Source of the DNA: Bacillus sp. ISL-7
GTDB taxonomy: Bacteria; Bacillota; Bacilli; Bacillales_B; DSM-18226
Direction of reading: 5' to 3'
DNA length: 53,767 nt
Assembly: GCF_018613065.1 (NCBI RefSeq)
Contig: NZ_JAGGQW010000085.1
Span: 1 to 53,767, forward strand
The notes beneath the pieces are model-generated. The model was not told the DNA's origin, made no database searches, and saw nothing but the letters and a program-made list of their open reading frames with translations. This document shows, piece after piece, positions 33,454 to 41,824 of this stretch. A program made the position numbers and the translations under genes. Numbering within the stretch: position 1 is the first letter of the stretch; each line of letters begins with the position of its first letter.

Positions 33454-35652
33454 TCATTTTCCTAGAATCCATCTAGGAACCCACCAGTTCGCAGGACCGA
33501 GCAGTTTCATTAATGCGGGAACCACGATAATTCTAATCAGGGTAGCATCAATAAAAATAGCACAAAATAAACCAACACCAAGTGCTTTTGTAATCTCAAT
33601 ATTGGTAAAAATGAATGAACCAACAACTACTAGTAAAATTAATGCAGCACTACTGATAAGACGACCCGTTTTCTGGAGTCCTGCGGCTGTGCTTTTTTCA
33701 TTATCACCTGACCTATCGTATTCTTCCTTTATCCTTGATATTAAAAAGACTTCATAATCCATTGAAATACCAAACACAATACAAAAGATTGTAACAGGCA
33801 TAATGATACTAACATAGCCAGTAGATGTAATATTTAGTAAATTAGTGAGCCATCCATACTGAAAAATAATTACCACTATTCCTAGACTTGCTCCAAGGCT
33901 TAAGACATTCATCATGACCGCTTTAAGCGGAATTAGAACCGACTTAAAAGCATACAACAATATCAAGTAAGTCACAGATATAATAAATAACATCATCAAC
34001 GGTAAACCTGAATTTATTCGATCCACCATATCCACAAGCAAAGCGGTTTGCCCAGTAACATACGTTTCCAATTCATTTGTTGATACATTTCTTATCTGGT
34101 GAACAAGATTGGAAGCTTCGACCGAATCTGGCGTTGACCGTGGTACAACTGTAAGCAAAGCAAAATTCCCTTTCAATAAACTTTCATTTAACATTCGGTC
34201 ATATGTACCCTTTAACTTAAGTAGTTGAAAGGTTTCTTCTGGTGTACGGTTTCCAAGAACATCGATAAAACTTTGAACCGAAAGCACACCAGGTAATTGG
34301 TGAATCTTATCCTCATATTTCTTTATGCTCCTAGTGGATGATACTTCTGTGACATTTTCCTTTGCCTTCACAATAATAAAAATCGGGCTTGATTTCCGTA
34401 CGTCATAATTTTTTTTTAGCAATTCCGCCCCTATCCTTGATTCATAGGACGGAGGCAATACTTCCGCAGTAGGAACCCCTACTTTCATACGAACGATAGG
34501 GAGCATAAGAGATATTAACAAGGTGCTTATTAAAATGGCAAATATCGCTGGCCGTTTCATTACGGACAGTGCGATTCGCTCCCACATGATTGAATTCTCC
34601 ATTCTCTTTTGAGTGCCCGCAAAAACCTTAAGAGAATTGATACGGTGGCCCAAAATACCTAGTAATGAGGGTAAAAGTGTGCATGATAGGATCATTGCTG
34701 AAAAGACCACCAGCACACCACCTAAACAAAGAGAGTAAATAATAGGGAGTTTTATAAACAGCATGCCGAACATACCAATTAAAACAGCAAATCCAGAAAA
34801 GAAAACAGATTGTCCTGCTGTTTGTGTAGCCATGGCCACAGCTTCCTTTACTGATTCCTGTCTCTTTAATTCCTCTCGAAAACGGCTGACAAGAAACAGT
34901 GCATAATCAACTCCGATCGCAAGACCCAGCATCATAACTATATTTGGAAGAAAATTTGAGAACGAGTAATAATCAGTAAGATAATAAATTATTCCAAGTG
35001 CCAGTGATACACTCATTATCCCAACTAATAGTGGCAGAATGGCTGCCCACACTGTCCCAAAAATAAATAATAGGACAAGTAATGCAATTGGAAGGCCAAT
35101 CTTTTCAGAATGTGCCATGTCTTGTTTTGTTGCCTGCTGTACTTCATGAGTTGTCGCAATTTCCCCATCAACATATGTATCCATTCCCTGAGGCTTCCCT
35201 ATTAGCCTTTTCATCTCTGGAAAATGGTTAAGAGCCTCTTGATTCTTTAGTTTTAGTTCAACAACAACAGACTGAATTCCCTTATCCTCTATTAAACGAG
35301 GTGTTGAATTGATGTGAATTTTTTCAACATAGTTTCGTTTTTTTAATTTATCTAATGAATGCAGTATGTCCTTCTTCGCTTGTTCACTTGTTAAGTCAGT
35401 ATCATGACTTGTATAAACAATAGTGACTGTAGAAGGTGACGTCCCAAGTTCCTTTTTCATTAATGAAAATCCGAGGTCCGATTCGCTTCCCTTCGAATTG
35501 AATCCACTTTCCTTAAGCCTATCAGGTAGTTTTTGGACAAAATATGCAGAAACTATAAATAACAATATCCAAAAAAGTGTTACTGCCCAGCGCAATCTGT
35601 ACATCCTTATTCCCCAATGCCAGAATAGACCTTTTTCTTGAATCTCTCTCAT
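33454..35652 (-). CDS. MMPL-family (RND superfamily) transporter
   Basis: A 732-residue exporter with the RND plan: helix 1 (about 18-40), an outer loop, helices 2-6 (about 185-350), helix 7 (about 365), a second outer loop and helices 8-12 (about 540-720). The repeat motif GLAIGVDYALFLVSRFREE, and its second-half match FGISMDYEVFLISRIKEE, are diagnostic and hold the proton-relay Asp. Members move lipids or hydrophobic compounds out using proton motive force. GGAGG lies 9 bases before ATG. It is a single gene; the substrate is unknown. Confidence 0.93.
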   Translation of the reverse strand: MREIQEKGLFWHWGIRMYRLRWAVTLFWILLFIVSAYFVQKLPDRLKESGFNSKGSESDLGFSLMKKELGTSPSTVTIVYTSHDTDLTSEQAKKDILHSLDKLKKRNYVEKIHINSTPRLIEDKGIQSVVVELKLKNQEALNHFPEMKRLIGKPQGMDTYVDGEIATTHEVQQATKQDMAHSEKIGLPIALLVLLFIFGTVWAAILPLLVGIMSVSLALGIIYYLTDYYSFSNFLPNIVMMLGLAIGVDYALFLVSRFREELKRQESVKEAVAMATQTAGQSVFFSGFAVLIGMFGMLFIKLPIIYSLCLGGVLVVFSAMILSCTLLPSLLGILGHRINSLKVFAGTQKRMENSIMWERIALSVMKRPAIFAILISTLLISLMLPIVRMKVGVPTAEVLPPSYESRIGAELLKKNYDVRKSSPIFIIVKAKENVTEVSSTRSIKKYEDKIHQLPGVLSVQSFIDVLGNRTPEETFQLLKLKGTYDRMLNESLLKGNFALLTVVPRSTPDSVEASNLVHQIRNVSTNELETYVTGQTALLVDMVDRINSGLPLMMLFIISVTYLILLYAFKSVLIPLKAVMMNVLSLGASLGIVVIIFQYGWLTNLLNITSTGYVSIIMPVTIFCIVFGISMDYEVFLISRIKEEYDRSGDNEKSTAAGLQKTGRLISSAALILLVVVGSFIFTNIEITKALGVGLFCAIFIDATLIRIIVVPALMKLLGPANWWVPRWILGK

Positions 35653-36167
35653 TTATAACATCCTCCATTTTGTTCCAGTGATAATAGGATTTCACATTAC
35701 ACACGTTTTTATGAAAGTGAACGATTGGAAGAATAGCGATGAAATTTTTCCTATCCTCTACGTCAGGAACTATTAAATGGTTTTAGAGTTTATCCTATAA
35801 GAGGGCATACACTTTCTTGTAAGACACCTTGTGCCCTTTGAAAGTCTTTACATTTATTTTAGGTTCCAATAATTATGCTAACGATTTTTTAGGAGAAATT
35901 CTATAAAAATAAAAAATAAAATATTGCTTAAGGACATATTTTCCACATTTATTTGGCCCTATTAGTGAGTTTATAACAAAATTCCTTGGCTAATCATATT
36001 CACTAAAAAAAGCGAGCTCGTCCACTACGGTATGTATAACTTTCCATTCATCTGCCTCAGTTCTGTGTAATCTTGGTGTTACTTCCAATAGAATTAGGTA
36101 AGTTTATACTTCTAAGTATCCCTTATCAGGGTAAATTATAATTGCATCAAATTAAAGGAGGGTACCA
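35653..36167. other. Gene-poor interval with a possible SnoaL/DUF4440-like relic
   Basis: On the minus strand about 35988-36093 encodes VTPRLHRTEADEWKVIHT, which resembles the C-terminus of SnoaL/DUF4440-type proteins. No start or other part is present, so it is a weak relic call. A loose stem GAGGGCA / TGTGCCCTT lies at 35810-35838. TATAAT at 36137-36142 could be the -10 box of the next gene. Confidence 0.35.
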
Positions 36168-37049
36168 ATGGTCCGTATTAAGGTTTTGTTAGTGCTCATG
36201 CTCATGCTGCCATTCCTATTGAATGTTCCTTCAGCGAATGCTGCTCCACCAGAAAATGAATTGAACCAATATTTAGCGGAAATAGGATGGACTAAACAAG
36301 AGTTATTTGACTATCTTTCCTACTATGAAATTCCATTAGATGATTTTAACACAGTGGAAGAACTTAAAGATGTTATGGGTACCCCAATTAACTCGAAAAA
36401 TTTTCAGGAGTTATTAACTAAATATGGTCTTACCGAGAAAGAATTTAATGATTTAATGGACCATTTTGGTGATAACTTGAATGACTATAAATTTATAGAG
36501 GATTTGGATGCATCAGTTGAATTCTATGTAAACAACGATGAGTATATGGCGGAAACCGAAAAAGCATTAGGGGAATTTGGCATTACTGAAGAAGAAGCAG
36601 AAAGATTTTTTAACTACTTAGCTGAAGTAGAAGAAAAAAATAAAGATCAACTTGACCAAATAGCAACAAACGATACCCTTTGGGAAAAATTCACTAATGT
36701 AGAAGATCCTAGTCAATTAAGCGATGAAGAACTTAATGAAATGGTTCAAATTTTAGAACAAACAATTGCGTTGTATGAAATTAAAATGAACTTTAAGGTT
36801 AACGGCCAACCAGTAACCTTAAATGATTTATTAAAAATGCAAGAACCTCCAAAAGGTAGTTTATCTGGCAGTGTTTACAGTACTTCAGGGGAACTTCTGA
36901 TTGACTTTAATATACCTCAAGAGTTTTTTGAATCACTGGAAGTTGTAGAAAACGGGGAGGATTTACTTCATTTAGGTGAAATATCAGATGATTATGTTGA
37001 TCATATGCATGAGGAGAAATATGAACAAGGACGAAAAAATTTAAAATAA
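36168..37049 (+). CDS. Secreted 'processed acidic surface protein'-like, without its sorting signal
   Basis: 293 residues with a signal peptide (about 1-25, cut after SANA) and a highly acidic, helical body. NELNQYLAEIGWTKQELFD, and the related later copy LLTKYGLTEKEFNDLMDHFG, match the acidic surface proteins that occur with class D sortases. Those end in an LPxTA-type motif, a membrane helix and positive charges. This protein stops after EEKYEQGRKNLK with none of these, so it is probably secreted or C-terminally truncated. AAAGGAGG stands before ATG. No sortase gene is nearby. Confidence 0.75.
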   Translation: MVRIKVLLVLMLMLPFLLNVPSANAAPPENELNQYLAEIGWTKQELFDYLSYYEIPLDDFNTVEELKDVMGTPINSKNFQELLTKYGLTEKEFNDLMDHFGDNLNDYKFIEDLDASVEFYVNNDEYMAETEKALGEFGITEEEAERFFNYLAEVEEKNKDQLDQIATNDTLWEKFTNVEDPSQLSDEELNEMVQILEQTIALYEIKMNFKVNGQPVTLNDLLKMQEPPKGSLSGSVYSTSGELLIDFNIPQEFFESLEVVENGEDLLHLGEISDDYVDHMHEEKYEQGRKNLK

Positions 37050-37056
37050 AACAATA

Positions 37057-37083
37057 GCCCTTCTCCATTGGGGAAGGGCCTTT
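37057..37083 (+). terminator. Intrinsic terminator
   Basis: GCCCTTCTCC / GGGAAGGGC with loop ATTG, 7 bases after the acidic protein stop. Confidence 0.8.
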
Positions 37084-37099
37084 GTAAAAGGCACCGATA

Positions 37100-37190
37100 T
37101 GATTGGAACAGGATTTAGAAATGAACGTGATTCTTCAAACTGTATTTCCATTTGCTCAATAATATATTTCAATTTGACTTGTATACTCAT
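37100..37190 (-). pseudogene. UPF0158-family protein, N-terminal fragment
   Basis: AAAGGTGAT lies 8 bases before the ATG at 37190. The product starts MSIQVKLKYIIEQMEIQFEE, then SRSFLN, the conserved beginning of UPF0158 proteins (about 140-160 residues). After that it turns into unrelated sequence and runs into the neighbour's terminator. Over 100 residues are missing, so it is a relic. Confidence 0.7.
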
Positions 37191-37212
37191 TATTAGATCA
37201 CCTTTCGATATT

Positions 37213-37254
37213 TTTACTAATGCACCCATTAGATTAAGTACATTCCTTCACAAA
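37213..37254 (+). repeat. GTTAG repeat, right arm with long tail only
   Basis: CTAATGCACCCATTAGATTA then AGTACATTCCTTCACAAAA. No centre or left arm. Confidence 0.75.
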
Positions 37255-37301
37255 AGGATTATATTCCAAAGTGTATCATATATTTATTTTCCTCTTTAGC
37301 C

Positions 37302-37520
37302 TTAATTATTAATAATTGTCTGTACAAAGAATTTTCTTACCGAATTCGGTACCTTTGAAGTACCACCAAAGAATTTATGGAAGTTAAGTCCAAGATGTGA
37401 ACCACCTATGGTAATCAAAGATTCTGTATGTTCATAAATATATCTCGAAAAGGTACGGCATCTTCTTCTTAAACCTCTAGCTTTCTGTTTTGAATAGTTA
37501 TAAACATTCCATTATTTCAT
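37302..37520 (-). pseudogene. Small gene with a stop at codon 3
   Basis: GGAGG is followed by ATG at 37520, then AAA and TAA. The same frame then stays open for about 70 codons: NVYNYSKQKARGLRRRCRTF, YIYEHTESLITIGGSHLG, ending VRKFFVQTIINN. The composition (Arg/Cys patch, conserved-looking HTESL) looks coding. No family recognised. It appears to be a 72-residue gene inactivated by one nonsense change. A repeat-tail-like scrap (GGTTTAGTACAATATTTC) lies just upstream at 37549-37566. Confidence 0.5.
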
Positions 37521-37588
37521 CTTAAAAATTCCTCCAGGGGATTTGGAAATGGTTTAGTACAATATTTCTTTCCTAAGGGGACTAATCC

Positions 37589-37680
37589 CTTCTTTAACTA
37601 AACTGACGGTTAGTACAACAAGCAAAAAGATCGCCGCAGCGATCTCCTTCTTTAACTATTGCACCAGATAGTTTTAAAAA
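37589..37680 (+). repeat. GTTAG repeat, full copy; truncates the next gene
   Basis: Left arm TTTAACTAAACTGACGGTTA, central stem AGATCGC / GCGATCT around CGCA, right arm CTATTGCACCAGATAG. On the minus strand the stem is followed by TTTTTGCTTG, a very good terminator. The stop codon of the VOC gene is created at the arm edge. Confidence 0.92.
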
Positions 37681-38096
37681 AAATCTTTAAAGTTTGTGAG
37701 ACCACGAACGTAGCATAACTTATAACTTTCTTCATATTGCTGTATCTCACTAAAGATTTCCGTGCCCCTCTTTTTCAATTTTGCAACAACAGCTTCAATA
37801 TCTTCAACGGCAAAGCAAATATGTCGGATACCCAGCGTATTTGCAAAAGGTTGCTGAATATCTTTTTCATCTGATGGCGTATAAAATTTGACTAGTTCTA
37901 TCCATGCCTGACCATCTGGCATCCCCAATCCTACACATGCCGTTTTAACATCATTAAGCCCAACTATTCTGTCCAACTGTTCTCCATCCAATTCCCATTC
38001 CGCTTGCACTTCAAGTCCTAAATCAAGAAAAAACGCTTTAGCCTCTGAAAGATCATTTACGTTTATACTCACATGATCTATTCTATTGATCTTCAT
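37674..38096 (-). CDS. VOC-family (glyoxalase-like) protein with a truncated C-terminus
   Basis: 140 residues of a two-module glyoxalase/epimerase fold: INRIDHVSINVNDLSEAK with the first metal His, and LGIRHICFAVEDIEAVVAK with the second. Family members end with a strand such as YVRGPEGIILELAE, whose Glu binds metal. Here the text after YVRG becomes LTNFKDFF and stops at the edge of a GTTAG repeat. The last strand and a metal ligand are therefore missing, and activity is doubtful. AGGAGG precedes ATG. Confidence 0.8.
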   Translation of the reverse strand: MKINRIDHVSINVNDLSEAKAFFLDLGLEVQAEWELDGEQLDRIVGLNDVKTACVGLGMPDGQAWIELVKFYTPSDEKDIQQPFANTLGIRHICFAVEDIEAVVAKLKKRGTEIFSEIQQYEESYKLCYVRGLTNFKDFF

Positions 38097-38185
38097 ATCT
38101 CATACCTCCTATGTTCCTGTTATTTTCAATACCTGTATTCGTGTAAGGTTTGTTTAAATTCTAATTCGCTTAAAACAGGAAATAT

Positions 38186-38279
38186 CCTTCTTCAACAAAC
38201 CTGCTAACGTTAGTGCAATAAAAAAGGGTCGCCGCAGCATCCCCATACTTAAACTCTTACACCCGATAGTTGAATACGG
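38186..38279 (+). repeat. GTTAG repeat, full copy
   Basis: Left arm TTCAACAAACCTGCTAACG with TTAGTGCAATAA, central region GGGTCGCCGCAGCATCCCC, right arm CTCTTACACCCGATAGTTGA. Confidence 0.88.
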
Positions 38280-38317
38280 AAGAAAGTAGATTTAAATGTT
38301 TTTTATTAAGCAAGTTT

Positions 38318-38685
38318 TTAATCAAAGAATTCTTCTGGATATAAATGCTCTTCTTCAGTTTCAACATCTGGGTATTGAGTAAAAACAGACTCAAATTCGT
38401 CATTTTCAATAAGGTAATCAATAACCTCCAAAATCCGTTCTCGACTAGCAATATCAATCAGCACCATATCACTTGACCAAAGATATGCTCCGTTCATACT
38501 TTCACCTATCTGTTTATTTTTTTCACTCAGAGTCTTATGTTTTTATATGTAAAAAAACTTGCAATCCATACAGTACGGTCAGAGGAAGTAACTTTCACAT
38601 CAAGATTGTCATCTTCAATATTCCATTCACCTTCTGCCCATTCCTCTGCTTCTATCCAAATATGTTTATTTCGATTTTCCTTCAA
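38318..38685 (-). pseudogene. Hypothetical protein of about 120 residues, split by one frameshift
   Basis: A TTG at 38685 with GGGGGA upstream opens NRNKHIWIEAEEWAEGEWNI and VTSSDRTVWIASFFTYKNI, ending at a TGA near 38530. One base later in frame the text goes on as KTLSEKNKQIGESMNGAYLW, IASRERILEVIDYLIENDEF and ends PEEFFD at 38318. The second part could also start alone at the ATG at 38497 (59 residues, with AGGTGA upstream). The two halves read as one acidic immunity-like protein. No family name recognised. Confidence 0.65.
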
Positions 38686-38712
38686 AAGAAATCCCCCTAT
38701 ATGCCATATAAA

Positions 38713-38753
38713 TAAAGCACCCGTTACTTTAAGTACAATTCTTCACAATCTCC
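38713..38753 (+). repeat. GTTAG repeat, right arm with long tail only
   Basis: AAAGCACCCGTTACTTTAAG then TACAATTCTTCACAATC. A small terminator-like stem GCGATGC / GCATCAC follows at 38763-38788. Confidence 0.8.
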
Positions 38754-38806
38754 TTCGTTAATGGGCGATGCTTTTTATAGCATCACACCGATAATAAAAA
38801 ATTTTG

Positions 38807-39280
38807 TTATTCTTTAGAATTAATAACTTTCGCCAACCCTAACGCTAAATTTCGTGTGAGTATATCTGAAACTAATTTTTCATCCTTCAGCTGACAATTA
38901 ATAATTAGTATAACTTCTCCGTGTTTTTCATTCCGTACCAGTTTTATTTGCTTTTTTTTATTCTTCCATTTATACAATATTATTTCGATTACTAAACCAA
39001 TAATAATGCCGCTGGCTGCACCAATTAGTCCCCAGTATATAGGTCCCCATTCTAATTCAAATCCCTTGCTGGCTAAAATAGTTGATAATACAACTGCTAA
39101 AGCAAATCCCTTATCTAAAAACGAACGACCGTCAGAATGATTAAGGGAGTCAATGATTGAAGCTCTAACATTTACTTTCTTTAATGGAACTGCAAAAATA
39201 TCCGTTATGCCATTCTCCTGTAACTCTGTTATCCCAAGCTCAAGATACTTTGTATGTTCAAAGGTCGCAAAAATTTGCAT
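38807..39280 (-). CDS. Membrane protein with N- and C-terminal cytoplasmic domains, 157 residues
   Basis: Residues 1-50 are soluble (ATFEHTKYLELGITELQENG, resembling small stress-type domains), two helices follow (about 58-74 and 82-105), then a soluble tail. The ATG comes directly after the stop of the upstream gene (39281), so the two are translationally coupled. Function unknown. Confidence 0.82.
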   Translation of the reverse strand: MQIFATFEHTKYLELGITELQENGITDIFAVPLKKVNVRASIIDSLNHSDGRSFLDKGFALAVVLSTILASKGFELEWGPIYWGLIGAASGIIIGLVIEIILYKWKNKKKQIKLVRNEKHGEVILIINCQLKDEKLVSDILTRNLALGLAKVINSKE

Positions 39281-40063
39281 TTATTCCACCAGTCCTCCCT
39301 TATGAATGTGGAAATTCGAAGGCTGGAAATTTTCCTCTAAAAAGCGTGCTTGTTCTTTTGCAAACAATTTATTTAGTTCAATAGTATCTGTATAAGATTG
39401 ATACAATGTGAAGAAATAAAAAGACGGTATAAATAGCAACCATTGCATATTTAATACTTGTGTGGATTTTTGTATATCTCCCTGTATTAAATAAATTATT
39501 GCTTCAGCGAAGTGCGAGTAAAATACAAAGATAACTGCCCAAAAAAGTGTAAAAAAACTTGCTAAGATTCTTTGTTGATAAAATTGACCTAGACTTGGAA
39601 TGAAAATTGCCCAAATAAGAGCTAGGATAGGATTTCTCTTATCCAGATAATTAACACCCGCTGCGTTCATAGCATATTTCTTGATGGGAGAGTTGGCACT
39701 TTCGCTAAGTTTATACTCTTTGTTCAAATCAACTGCTCCACGGTAACTGTCCCATATACCGAATAAATATATAGGTATATATAAAAGCAATAATCTGGTA
39801 TTTAATATACCTTTAGCTGATGGTATATCGCCTATAAAAGAATACACCATAGCAGCGTTTAGATTTGAATATGAATTAATACAAATTTCCCAAACAATTA
39901 GACCAGTACCACGAAAAAAATGTCCTAGTAGAATATGACCAAGTCCAGGGAAAGCTACTGACCACCAAGCAATTATTGAAGGTTTTCTTAAATGAAGAAT
40001 GGTTGTATCAAAAATTCCTAAAACGCTTCTAGGAAGACTTTCTCTTCTCATAGCCCTACTCAT
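39281..40063 (-). CDS. Multi-pass membrane protein with internal duplication, 260 residues
   Basis: About six membrane helices. Two related units can be seen: IIAWWSVAFPGLGHILLGHF near residue 30 and ILALIWAIFIPSLGQFYQQR near residue 145. Each is followed by two helices and a charged stretch with DLNKEYKL or ELNKLFAKE. This points to an internal duplication. AAAGGAG precedes ATG. First gene of a two-gene operon with the 38.8 kb gene. Function unknown. Confidence 0.82.
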   Translation of the reverse strand: MSRAMRRESLPRSVLGIFDTTILHLRKPSIIAWWSVAFPGLGHILLGHFFRGTGLIVWEICINSYSNLNAAMVYSFIGDIPSAKGILNTRLLLLYIPIYLFGIWDSYRGAVDLNKEYKLSESANSPIKKYAMNAAGVNYLDKRNPILALIWAIFIPSLGQFYQQRILASFFTLFWAVIFVFYSHFAEAIIYLIQGDIQKSTQVLNMQWLLFIPSFYFFTLYQSYTDTIELNKLFAKEQARFLEENFQPSNFHIHKGGLVE

Positions 40064-40197
40064 ATAAAATGCTCCTTTGATCCAAGTTTGTAATTTCTGT
40101 GTACAGGTTAAATTCAGTTATATAATCCTTTTTCCTTAATCTCTCCAAAAAATTTTTTAAATAAAAATAATATCAATAATTAAGTTTTCTTTCTTAT

Positions 40198-40278
40198 GAT
40201 AACCTGCCACGTTACTTGAAGAAGAAAAATGCCTTGCTCCCTTATAGAAACAAAGCACTCCGTTAGCTAAATAAAAGG
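40198..40278 (+). repeat. GTTAG repeat, full but diverged copy
   Basis: Left arm AACCTGCCACGTTACTTGAA, central region TGCCTTGCTCCCTTATAGAA, right arm AAAGCACTCCGTTAGCTAAA. Confidence 0.75.
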
Positions 40279-40312
40279 ATTTTATTTTTTACTCTTTTTT
40301 AGATGGCATTTG

Positions 40313-40495
40313 TCAGCCAACTTCTATGCAAGTTGAGTTGGAGCTTCCTACTACTTTATTTAATTCAGTTATCAATACTTGAAGAATGTTGTCGTTTACT
40401 AATACTTGTAATGTCTTCTCTGTAATTGGAACATTGTATTTTTGAAAAGCCTTTAATGTTTTTTCCCATACTGAAACTTTATTTAATCTATACAC
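40313..40495 (-). CDS. Small protein, 60 residues
   Basis: A soluble helical product (MYRLNKVSVWEKTLKAFQKY, ending SSNSTCIEVG) starting at a GTG. No clear ribosome binding site is seen, so the start and even the reality of the gene are less sure. It lies head to head with the HAD phosphatase gene. No family recognised. Confidence 0.5.
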   Translation of the reverse strand: MYRLNKVSVWEKTLKAFQKYNVPITEKTLQVLVNDNILQVLITELNKVVGSSNSTCIEVG

Positions 40496-40562
40496 TGAGT
40501 TTACAAGGCTTTAATATTCAGATGATAGGATTGGTTTATCAACGAATGAGGAGGCAGTATAA

Positions 40563-41360
40563 ATGAATGTTCGTGCAATATTTATTGATATGGATGGTAC
40601 ACTACTAAAAGCCTCAAACAACATTTCCCGCCGAAATATGGAAGCCATTTATAAGCTCATTAATCAGGGAGTCAAGGTTTTTCTAGCTACTGGTCGACAC
40701 TATGAAGTAACCGCTCCTTACCATAAAGAAATTGGATTACGAACTCCTATGATCTGTTTGAATGGTGCCGCTATTCACGATGCAGAGACAGGAAGAGCTA
40801 TGCAAATGAAAACCGTCCGACTGAACGAAGAACGATTCCACCGTCTGACCGCTGAAAATCCTTGTAATGTTATTATCCATACAGCAAATGGGCTTTATTG
40901 TAAGGAAACAAATGAAGAAATCGATTATTGGACAACAGTTGGGCAAATTCCGCCACGGTATATTGGAGATTTAAGACTGGCAAATTATCAAGATGTTCTT
41001 AAATATAGTGTTCGAACAGGTGGACCAAGTTCTGAATTATCCGCTTTGTTTAAAAAGGAAGCAGAAGTCATCAATTGGAATGACGGGTTTGAAATGGTTG
41101 CTCCTAATGTTTCCAAATGGTCTGCTATAAAAAGCTTACTTCGCGCATTTCGAATTAGTCCAAATGAAGTCGTAGCCATTGGAGACGGACCCAATGATAT
41201 AGAGATGCTTCGTCATGTCGGTACTGGTGTGGCAATGGGAAACGCTAGCGAAGAGGTTAAAGCAGCAGCTGATTTTGTTACAGGACACCACGAAAATGAT
41301 GGATTAGCTGAGTTTATAGAACGTTATCTTCATAAATCATATGAATCATATGTGATTTAA
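40563..41360 (+). CDS. Cof-type HAD-IIB family phosphatase
   Basis: A 265-residue sugar-phosphatase-like HAD hydrolase with motif I DMDGTLL (nucleophile Asp9), motif II in FLATGRHY, motif III Lys in SKWSAIKSLL, and motif IV GDGPNDIEML, as in the YkrA/Cof group. The substrate is unknown, usually a sugar phosphate or cofactor phosphate. GGAGG lies 9 bases before ATG, and a strong terminator follows. One of the few plus-strand genes of the region, and it carries no GTTAG repeat at its 3' end. Confidence 0.93.
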   Translation: MNVRAIFIDMDGTLLKASNNISRRNMEAIYKLINQGVKVFLATGRHYEVTAPYHKEIGLRTPMICLNGAAIHDAETGRAMQMKTVRLNEERFHRLTAENPCNVIIHTANGLYCKETNEEIDYWTTVGQIPPRYIGDLRLANYQDVLKYSVRTGGPSSELSALFKKEAEVINWNDGFEMVAPNVSKWSAIKSLLRAFRISPNEVVAIGDGPNDIEMLRHVGTGVAMGNASEEVKAAADFVTGHHENDGLAEFIERYLHKSYESYVI

Positions 41361-41388
41361 GGTTATTTAAAATAACTTTTTGTAATAA

Positions 41389-41437
41389 AAAATGACAGGT
41401 GTAATCTATTTCGTTAGATTCATACCTGTCATTTTTT
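41389..41437 (+). terminator. Intrinsic terminator of the HAD gene
   Basis: AATGACAGGT / ACCTGTCATT outer stem with AATCTA / TAGATT inside, followed by TTTTTT. Confidence 0.9.
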
Positions 41438-41639
41438 GTCATCAATATTTTATAATTAGATAGTGTATCTTCATTTGAACAATTTCATTCATGTATTGGT
41501 TTCTAACTCAGAATTACCAATTACTCCTAATTTTCAATATTCACACCCTTTAATGAAATAAAAAAATAGCTTCTAGGTGAAAATGGAAGGGCCTAATCAT
41601 CTGTAAGAAATTATACAAACTACAAAACGGGGACAAAGG

Positions 41640-41715
41640 TTACTGTACTAAACGGGGTTAAATCAACTTGTTTAGGCTGATTCTTCAACTCAAGCACCCA
41701 TTAGTTCAACAAGGA
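41640..41715 (+). repeat. GTTAG repeat, full but diverged copy
   Basis: Degenerate left part (TACTAAACGGGGTTAAATCA), short centre, and a good right arm TCAACTCAAGCACCCATTAG with TTCAACAAGG. The rest of 41438-41824 is A/T-rich and includes a candidate promoter (TTCAAT 41741-41746, 18-base gap, TATAAT 41765-41770). Confidence 0.7.
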
Positions 41716-41740
41716 AATCAATCAATAAATAAGGTTTATG

Positions 41741-41770
41741 TTCAATTAATAACACGATTTATATATAATA
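41741..41770 (+). promoter_or_regulatory. Candidate sigma-A promoter of the LysE-family gene
   Basis: TTCAAT and TATAAT separated by 18 bases, ending 55 bases before the ATG at 41825. Confidence 0.4.
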
Positions 41771-41824
41771 CAATGTAAGAATCACATGATCAATACTTAT
41801 CATAATCAGAAAGGTGATATTAAA

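Noticed and set aside
38257..38457. A 66-codon minus-strand ORF rich in Leu and Asn
   Set aside because: It is the wrong frame of the real small gene read from the ATG at 38497 (or the TTG at 38685).
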